From the NCBI GenBank assembly GCA_031002005.1, contig JARYHS010009186.1, positions 179,330,437-179,394,436 of the forward strand: 64,000 bases of DNA, read 5' to 3'. Made by a program: the position numbers and the translations under genes. The notes under the pieces are model-generated. The model made no database searches. It was not told where the DNA came from and saw nothing but the letters and a program-made list of their open reading frames with translations. Of the stretch, positions 56,645 through 64,000 are shown one piece after another. This DNA comes from Vandiemenella viatica. Lineage: Eukaryota > Arthropoda > Insecta > Orthoptera > Morabidae. Numbering within the stretch: position 1 is the first letter of the stretch; each line of letters begins with the position of its first letter.

Positions 56645-57250
56645 GAGTTTTTGGTGAAGTTAATATTTTATAATAATAATTTTTGTAGTAAGTGAAGCAC
56701 AAGTTTTAAGTCAAAGAGGAAACGACTTAGTTGGTAGTGCTGATTTTATGAACAATTATCTGCAATTTCTCTATTATCTGCAAATAATTTATGTTATAAT
56801 ACAACTCACTTTGGAATTATTGTTTTGTCATTTAATTTCCCACAAAGCTACAGTACTTACATTATTTTGTTTTTCTGCAGAAATTGAAGAATAGGAGAGT
56901 CTATAGTTAGTTGTACGGACATTCTCCTGTTACGGATAAGAATATGTCCTTCTCGTTACCTGGTTGTCTAATACATATAACTTCGTATGTTTTAATGGAA
57001 CGTCAGTCATGGACGGTGAGATCTGCTTTGTATCTCGTTATCCAATAGCTGTTTGAAGCGCAATTTATTATGAAAGAAAATATTTTTTGTTTGTTCTAAA
57101 GGCAAATGTAATATATGTGAGTTATTAATTATAGCTGCCTGTGATAGTAATTTGATACTGTGTACCTAACGTAATGAGATATTAATCATGACTGTTGTAC
57201 ACATGTTAATCAGGTATTAATAGAACAAGGTAAGACGAGAATCCTCTTAC
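56645..57250. other. Unassigned AT-rich DNA
   Basis: Nothing recognisable. If the CpG island were a first exon on the plus strand, this would be the start of its intron. Confidence 0.35.
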
Positions 57251-57256
57251 TCCCCA

Positions 57257-57472
57257 CCGAGCATGGTGGGTGAGCGATAACGCTTGTACCTCGAATTCTT
57301 GAGGTCGCCGGTTCAAATCCCCGTACGGTGGTCCAGATTTCTGTTTTCGATGGTTTCCCTTTATCACTCCACGCGAATAAATTCTTTCACAAGACTTCGG
57401 CCAAATTCATTCCCGTTCCTTGCATCCTCTGACATCTCTAACAATATTAACGGTAATGAGCCATAAGTAACG
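57257..57472 (+). repeat. tRNA-derived SINE, diverged
   Basis: CCGAGCATGGTGGGTGAGCG, GGTTCAAATCCCCGTACGG B box, TTTTCGATGGTTTCCC, TATCACTCCACGCGAATAAA, TTCGGCCAAATTCATTCCCG and a type A-like end (ACGGTAATGAGCCATAAGTA). The GGATGCTTCCTTC part is deleted. No target-site duplication was found. Confidence 0.85.
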
Positions 57473-57479
57473 AGATAAA

Positions 57480-58860
57480 AGGAAAATCTGCATTATAATC
57501 ACAGTAACTGCTGTGAAAATCACTTGCAGCAACCGATATTTAATGCTTCGTACAAAATTAATCGCTCTTACGACGGTATTATATTACACCAGATAAATTA
57601 AATACATTCAATTGACAAAGTACTGTATGAAATGTCCAATAAGTGCTAAATGGCTCAAAAGGTTGTGTATTTTGATGGATCTCGCTTTAAAGCATCAGGC
57701 GCATCATCACACCACAGATACAATTTAGAAATTAGTTTTAACTCTAAATAATTTACACTTATGAAATAATTTTTGTGTAGTAAAATTCTCTATAAGTCAC
57801 TTATTTCGACAGTTCGGTTTAGTGAAATCCTCTATAAATCACTCCTGAATACTCAGAATTGAAACAAAAATCATTATTAACACTATGATCGTAAAAATTT
57901 GTTTATGTATGAACAATGGGATATGTTACAACAGATAAAAATGAGATTTAAGAAAAAGGAAGCCATACATTAACAAATAAATCAACAGTAGCCAATAAAA
58001 CCCATTAATAATTCATAGTGTGCCCAGCTGGTTGCAACATTTTTCATGGTGATTTACGCTACCATCCATTAATTCTCAATCAGCATCCCGAATGACATTT
58101 TATTTATGGCAAAAATAACTCTAATTTGGTCGCTAGTTACTGAATTGATGATAGGAGATACTCAAGTGTATACATCCGATAAAGTCAATACGCTTAATAT
58201 TTTTAACTTTAATTCACGTATATAACTAAATCCTCAATTTTCTTACCACGTGTAGACTTTTCAGAAATAAAGAAAATTAGTAAACTAGGTTGACATTAAA
58301 ATCGTGGATCACAGATTCAATTTACTATGATTCGCGTCTCTATCGCTAATATAGCGTGAAGAATTAATCTGAACCACAGAATGTTCATAGGCTATTTAAA
58401 ATAGATAAAAGAAGCTTTGCTGCATGTCAGGTCAATAGACTAAAAAATTTTCAGCACTAGCTGTGCTTCGACCATGTGTCCGTCGCTACCCAGCTAGACA
58501 ACTATACGTTAATGTATTAAACGTCTCATATTCGGAGGTAAAAGTTGACATCCATAATTTAACAAAATTGCAACATATGCAAACCAGATTCTTATACTTT
58601 TCTGAAATGGTAAGATTTTATACAAATGTTAATTCATTCTCCACCTTAAGAAAAAGATAATTTGTGTGAAAGTTACTCTCAGTTTTGTTCTGGAGGAACG
58701 GATAAACATATTCAGCGTACCATATTGTTTGCATTTACATTTAAATCAGTATCTGAATTAGCTTAGATTCGGATAAACATGCTCTAAACAAGATTCCGTC
58801 ATACACATATTTGTCAGTGACACAGAACTTTTTTTTAGAAAAGTTACTGATCAACCAGGA
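57480..58860. other. Unassigned AT-rich DNA
   Basis: No supported gene or repeat. Confidence 0.4.
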
Positions 58861-58863
58861 AGT

Positions 58864-60199
58864 GATTTATTTATTTAGCTTATGGCCATTGCACAAAAAT
58901 AATACAATTTAAGATTAAATTACAATTAAAATTCAAAATTAACACGGTGTATCCAATCTAAAGCTCCATTTGATATATTAATAAAATCTATCGGTGATCC
59001 CCTGAAGGCTCGAAGTTGGCAGTCAAATGTCACGTGACGGATGGTTTGCGTTTCCTCGCCACAATCGCATCTCGGTGTATCTCTCATTCCCCATCTGCAC
59101 AAAGATGAAGCAAGTCTGCCATGACCAGACCTAACTCTGTTAAGAGCTACCCAGGTCTTGCGAGGAAGGTCGAGTCCCTTTGGTGCCTGTTGACTGGCAA
59201 ACAGGGAGTGCCATTCTGGTGGGACTGAGGCTATCCACTCCAATTTCCAAGCTTCTCTCCCATTAAAATTATCAGATATAATCTGTTTTACAGTTTTTAC
59301 GCTTGGATTTCTTGATTTAAGTCTTTCAAACTGATTATCCATGTCGTCATGGATGGGCAGATCCAAGTTATGACAGATCTTATTACATTGGGCAATTAGG
59401 AGATTGTGTCGTCTTATTGTAGGCAGTTCGATGTTGCACAAAACGGGTAGCCAGTATAGTGGAGTGGTCTTGATACATCCGCTAATTATTCGCATTGTCT
59501 GGTTCAAAACTGTGTAGATCTTTTTGACGTGGGTGCTATTTATCCAGACAGATGAGCAGTACTCAGCTGCAGAATATACAAGGCTCAGTGCTGATGTGCG
59601 GAGTGTAGAGGCGGATGCTCCCCAGGAGGTGCCAGTTAACTTCGGCAGAATATTATTCCTGGTTCTTAGTTTTGCTGCAAGGTTGTTTAGATGTTCATTG
59701 TACGACAAGGTGCGCGATCCATTACGACTCCCAAATGCTTGGGAAAGGGGTTGTGTCGGAGGTGAGTGCCATCAAGAAGAACGTCGAAAGAGATTCGCCG
59801 CCCGATTGTTAAGATGGAAGATGCTAGTTTCCGTCTTGCTGAATCTGGGTACGAGACGCCATTTCCTAAAATAGTTGCTCAGGCTTTTGAGGTCTGCTGT
59901 TAAGCTATTTTCAATTTGCTGAACGTTATCAGATTGTTGTACTACTGCCAGATCGTCAGCATAAGAGAACTGTCTGGATTCTGTTTGAGGAATGTCAGAA
60001 ATATAAACATTAAAAAGAAGTGGGGCAAGAACTGAGCCTTGAGGCAGACCATTCTTCTTACTTTGCTTATCTTATTGTCTGAGACAACCTGGAAAGTTCG
60101 ATTAGCTAGCATAGTATTGATCATACAAGTTATTTTTCTGCACTTCAAAATGTTCAGCAGTTTGTATACCACGCCTTCTCGCCACACTGTATCGTTGGA
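58864..60199 (-). pseudogene. LINE-2 of this window: non-LTR reverse transcriptase relic, longest coding stretch in the window
   Basis: Minus-strand motifs in order: DTVWREGVVYKLLNILKC and MLANRTFQVVSDN (60.1 kb), NGLPQGSVLAPLLFNVYISD and FSYADDLAVVQQ (59.97-60.05 kb), RKWRLVPRFSKTE, LLDGTHLRHNPFPKHLGVVM (59.75 kb). The open 260-codon frame 58926-59708 follows with LVYSAAEYCSSVW, MRIISGCIKTT, TWVALNRVRSGHGR and the tail CDCGEETQTIRHVTFDC. Catalytic YADD is intact, but frameshifts at about 59.71 and 60.04 kb and the missing 5' half kill it. The 3' end is TGGCCATAAGCTAAATAAAT on the minus strand, an (AAAT)n-like tail. Overlapping plus frames are shadows. Clade not assigned beyond jockey-like/RTE-like non-LTR. 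Confidence 0.93.
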
Positions 60200-60204
60200 A
60201 GTGA

Positions 60205-60635
60205 TGTTTGTTCTTAGTAACCGTTACTTACACTAAGCTGTAATAGTTTCCTTTCAATAATGTTTCTTAATTATAGTTGAAACATACAACTTTTCGAATA
60301 TTATTACAGCGGACTCCTTATGGGATTAAATTTTGTAAGTTAGTAGTCTACAGTTATGAATAACAGTCTTGATTCAGAAGACACATTTTTCATTGAATTG
60401 GGTTTCTTGTCGCATTGATAGAATATTTGTGTGCTACAGCCATAATAAATTTTATCCCAATTTCCTGATTAAAGCTTATTACCGAAATTTTCTTATACAG
60501 ATGACGAGTGTGACATCTATGTAATTATTTCTAACCCTTTTAATTTTTTTTTTCAAAACAAGAGCAAAGGAATAGTTATTTCCATGCTTAAAAATAAACA
60601 GATTTAAAGAACATTCCCCAATTTTATTTTTCTCA
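60205..60635. other. Unassigned AT-rich DNA
   Basis: Nothing recognisable. Confidence 0.4.
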
Positions 60636-60639
60636 TCTT

Positions 60640-60860
60640 TCCAGCCAACTTAGATGTGAGAGTGAAACTCGCTTTCCGCTCAACCTGACGTGTTACACGA
60701 GACAGGCAACCTGAGGGCCTGTCAAGTGCAGCCCGTACACGCTTCACGCGCTTCATTCAACAAGGAACTTCGTACGCCGACCAAATTTCCACACGTGAAA
60801 TTTGTAGAACGGTTCACCGTTCTATTAAAAGACACGTCTCAAATTCCACCAGTTAACTAG
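60640..60860. other. GC-moderate patch with hairpins, unclassified
   Basis: Includes TAGAACGGTTCACCGTTCTA (60805-60824), a perfect 8-bp-arm hairpin with a 4-nt loop, an ACAGGC ... GCCTGT pair near 60702-60722, and a CACGTG site in TTTCCACACGTGAAA. No gene or repeat class recognised. Confidence 0.35.
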
Positions 60861-60864
60861 AGTA

Positions 60865-62160
60865 TTAATTTATTAGCAAATAACGAAAAACGCTCGAAAC
60901 GTTTTATTTTCATTTGTAATGGGTAAAAGTTTATGTCGAACCTACGTGGATGCATTGGAATCACACACTACTGAACCCATTTGGATGGTATTTTCTCAGT
61001 TTCTAACCTTTTAATGTATTTTAAAATCTTATGATTCTACGTGACCGGAGAACGGAGCGAGAAATAGTAATTCGTTCCTACTGACAAACAGATAGGCGCT
61101 TCAGATCATACTGCATTTGAGATGAACACTCCTTTACGAAATAGTGACCAAACATCGTGCTACAAGAAAAGTAAACACTCCTCCATCCTTTAGATACTAT
61201 TAATATTGTTTTTGGACTGCGTAGCTTTTGTTATTTATTTCTTCAGTTTTATAAAATATAATACGAGAGAATACCCGAAAAACGTTATTCAAACCATATC
61301 ATCAGAGACTGGTACTCCAATAAGCGTATCGAAATCGTGGAAATTAATTTAAGGTAATGGCTACTAAGATACTAGATTGCAGTTTAGTTTCTTATTCGAT
61401 TGTGTGTTGCTATTAGAAGAAGAATAAAATGCAATCGCATTATCACGCCCACAAAGCTCCATGCGAGTAAAGTAATAGGAAAATGCTGTCTCCACCAAGC
61501 CTGGATCTTCAGGCTGTTAGAAGCAACACCGATTATAATCATTATGTTCTATTCAAAGGGCTTGCAACTTTTCTAAATACCATATAAGTGAATTCCGAAA
61601 ATGTCTTACATTATGAAGAAAGTAATACGGTTCACTTCTACATCATAATTGTTTACCAACACCGTCAGACAAAAATACCTTTAACCTTAAGGACATTCAT
61701 AAATTTCGTTATTAGTGTTAATCGTTTCTCGAGACGATATACAGGCGGTTTTGAGTTTAACGGTTAGAGTAATGTTTGTTCGAAAGCTGAAATTGTTGTG
61801 TTATTGGTTCTAGAAATATCCAATAATTAAAACAGTATACCAAGTAACAGGTAATTTTGTGGTTGATCCTTGCTTCTGATTAACAGTGTGTAAATTATAT
61901 GAATGTACCTCGACTTTGTCTTACTTAGAACATATTTTATTCCTCTGCGTATTTTTTACGAGATGATGTTCTGCCACATGTCTTCGTTCTAACTACGTTC
62001 TGTACCGAAGATCTAGCATAGCACTAAAGACAAGGAAAATACTTTACATCAAATAAAACAATAATTGAATTGCAATATAATCTCATAAGCATATGAAAAG
62101 GAAGCATGGTATGAAGCTAAGCCAGTCTAGGTAGTCACAGAGTGCTCGTAACATCCGAAA
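60865..62160. other. Unassigned DNA
   Basis: No supported gene or repeat. Confidence 0.4.
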
Positions 62161-62164
62161 GCTA

Positions 62165-62240
62165 CTTGAAACCTGATGAAGACAGAGTTAGCTTTTGAAA
62201 CGTTATGTGGACACCCGAGAATGTCTACATCAACACAGTA
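62165..62240 (+). repeat. Repeat family E, sense copy (Penelope-type motif)
   Basis: ACCTGATGAAGACAGAGTTA, GCTTTTGAAACGTTATGTGG, ACACCCGAGAATGTCTACAT, CAACACAG is alignable with 36.96-37.06 kb (GGCAGAGCTAGTCGTTGAAC, GGAGAACCCGTGAAGATTAC, ATTTCAACATACAG). Confidence 0.5.
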
Positions 62241-62244
62241 ATCG

Positions 62245-64000
62245 AATTTCTACCGACAACTGGAATGAAAATAACGCACGCCATAAATATGTCCAAAAAA
62301 CGCTAATTAATGGTACCAGGATTTATATTTACACGATCGAATAATTTAAAAGAGAATATGATGTGTTTGTAATTTAGTTCACCGTGGCACGCGCGTTTCA
62401 AGATTTTCAATTTTAGTTGTCCTCTTTATATAACCACTCTCAATGGTGACAGGTCTCCAATGTAATGAATTACTAATTGAAGAAAATGTCGAACCAACAC
62501 AAATGGTTGGATTCTGAAATTGTTTGCCATTGCACGCCAGCCAGCTTTAGCCAGATATAGGCTGTGTTGCGGGTTGCTCATCCGTCAGGTGGGCTCCGAA
62601 ACTTCAATAGCCAGTTTACAGGTTACTGAACCTCTACAAAGCAACAGAGGAGGCTTCGCTTACTCAACGGAACTTCGGTGCAACTATAATCTTTACAACT
62701 TTGGTCAAAGCAGCGAATTCATAACCGTCCACGCGTGTTTTGTTTGGGCGTTATATCAGCCTCTGTAGTAGTACCAGTATTTAAACTTAAGCTTGTCAGA
62801 CGTGTATTCAGTTGTATAAAAGATTGAACGAAACATAAAACGAAACCGGCTCTACAGATGAAGCCAAAATACATATTTAAATTAATAGTACTAGGGTGAA
62901 GTATTGCATTCTACTTACGTAAAGGGAAAGTTTACGATATGAGAGACACGAACTTCAATCCTACTTTCCTAGTGTCAAATATTTGGCTAAACTAATATAT
63001 TGTGAAGAACTTTCGTTGAACTACAAAAAACTGTTTTAATAATGGTGTCGCTAACATTTAGACAGTAGCTAAGTTCTAATTACCAAAGGCTGCAAACGAA
63101 ATGAAAAACCATAATTTATCTGTTATACGTCTTCTATTCAGTAATCTAACACCACTGACACCTATGTAGCATGATATCACTGAGGTAAAAATTTGTTATA
63201 AACTACATTTCGACAATAGTTTTTTGTAAAAAGCTAAAATTCTGTTCATTTAACAGGTTGTAATTTTTGTGAGACTCAAAGGTTGTCCCGGCCTGTTGTA
63301 GGTAAAGTTTCTACCAACCACTCGTGTTCCTCCTTTGCCATGGCCAATAAACTAAACTAATACATTGTAATCACCTGTCTATGAACGATGTAAACTATGT
63401 TTGGCATGACAGATGTTAATTTCTTTTGATGGATTCTATTTCTTTGGTTGGAAATTGCGAAATACCCAGCACTCGTATCCATGATTATGGAAATCCTCCT
63501 AAAACGCATTTTCAGGTCGGATGGAGCTTCAGATGCGTGGCTTCAACCTGAGTTTAGAATCCAGTATGGCGTTATTTTGACGTTCACAGCTAAAGGGTTG
63601 GGTAGATAAAGATAAATAACGCTGATCTAAGTTCTTAAACGAAGAAGTAAAATTATTAAAATTTGATTCTAAACTAATTACTGCGAAATTTCACGAATAT
63701 TTTTAATTGATTTATATCTTTACCGAGCTTAAAACAAGGCTGGATTTAAAGTACAGTTGTAAAAGAAACAGTATTCGTAAATGTTCGGAAATATTTCTCT
63801 TCCTTCAGAAAATATAGTTGGAGAATTAACTTTGAACTAAAAAAAAAATCTATGTTGCACATCAAGAAAACATTATTACATTAACAACATGGTTTGGACA
63901 TGGGTCGGTTATTCTTACTTGTGTTAGCTGCATATGGATTTAGTTTCTGACTGAAAGTAAACATACGAGTTGCCAGCTTCTCAAATCTGTGTTACTGAAA
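62245..64000. other. Unassigned DNA to window end
   Basis: An 82-codon plus frame at 62520-62768 lies in slightly GC-richer DNA but shows no domain. The rest is AT-rich with nothing recognised. Confidence 0.4.

Noticed and set aside
59524..59874. 116-codon plus-strand frame
   Set aside because: It is antisense to the LINE reverse transcriptase relic on the minus strand.
1..64000. CRISPR arrays, bacterial operons, ribosome binding sites or rRNA genes
   Set aside because: No regularly spaced repeats, no dense open frames, no rRNA signature. The window is eukaryotic in character.

Overview
The window looks like AT-rich, gene-poor nuclear DNA from a large insect genome. The repeat repertoire (tRNA-headed SINEs with a long conserved body, LINEs ending in TAGATG-type tails, Penelope-like elements) recalls Polyneoptera such as orthopterans or stick insects. 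That placement is inference from repeat style and cannot be settled from this sequence alone. I find no host gene that can be supported: no open frame is long, shows a recognisable host domain and has plausible splice partners. The longest open frame, 260 codons at 58.9-59.7 kb, is the end of a retrotransposon reverse transcriptase. The window is therefore an intergenic or deep intronic block made of transposon relics of different ages.

Layout. From 0 to 27 kb there is mostly unassigned AT-rich DNA with scattered SINE copies on both strands, one SINE with a perfect 12-bp target-site duplication (13.3 kb), a 13-bp-spaced CRE-like array (6.7 kb), a small LINE relic (22.9 kb) and several GC-richer patches (4.5, 17.5, 20.6, 24.7 kb). 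From 27 to 37 kb there is a LINE with its catalytic core deleted and a perfect hairpin at its broken 5' end, a Helitron-like 3' end 0.2 kb downstream of a strict heat-shock-element array, a Penelope relic, SINEs, and a LINE fragment flanked by inverted copies of another repeat. From 37 to 43 kb is the densest part: a SINE inserted in a SINE, a PIF/Harbinger-like DNA transposon inside a Penelope-like element, and a 1.9-kb LINE relic with readable reverse transcriptase motifs. From 43 to 64 kb there are more SINEs, a 1,229-bp hAT-like transposon with a perfect 8-bp target-site duplication, a tandem 88-bp duplication, a CpG-rich island at 56.3-56.6 kb and a second LINE family with a YADD motif at 58.9-60.2 kb.

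The elements suggest a relative history. SINE tail type B has perfect target-site duplications in three of three copies and is inserted into a tail type A copy, so B moved more recently than A. The Harbinger-like element is younger than the Penelope-like element it interrupts. SINE tail A shares a short 3' motif with the 59-kb LINE, a possible hint at its mobilising partner. The candidate regulatory arrays (heat-shock elements near a Helitron end, CRE triplet) and the CpG island are the places where the window could act on host gene expression.
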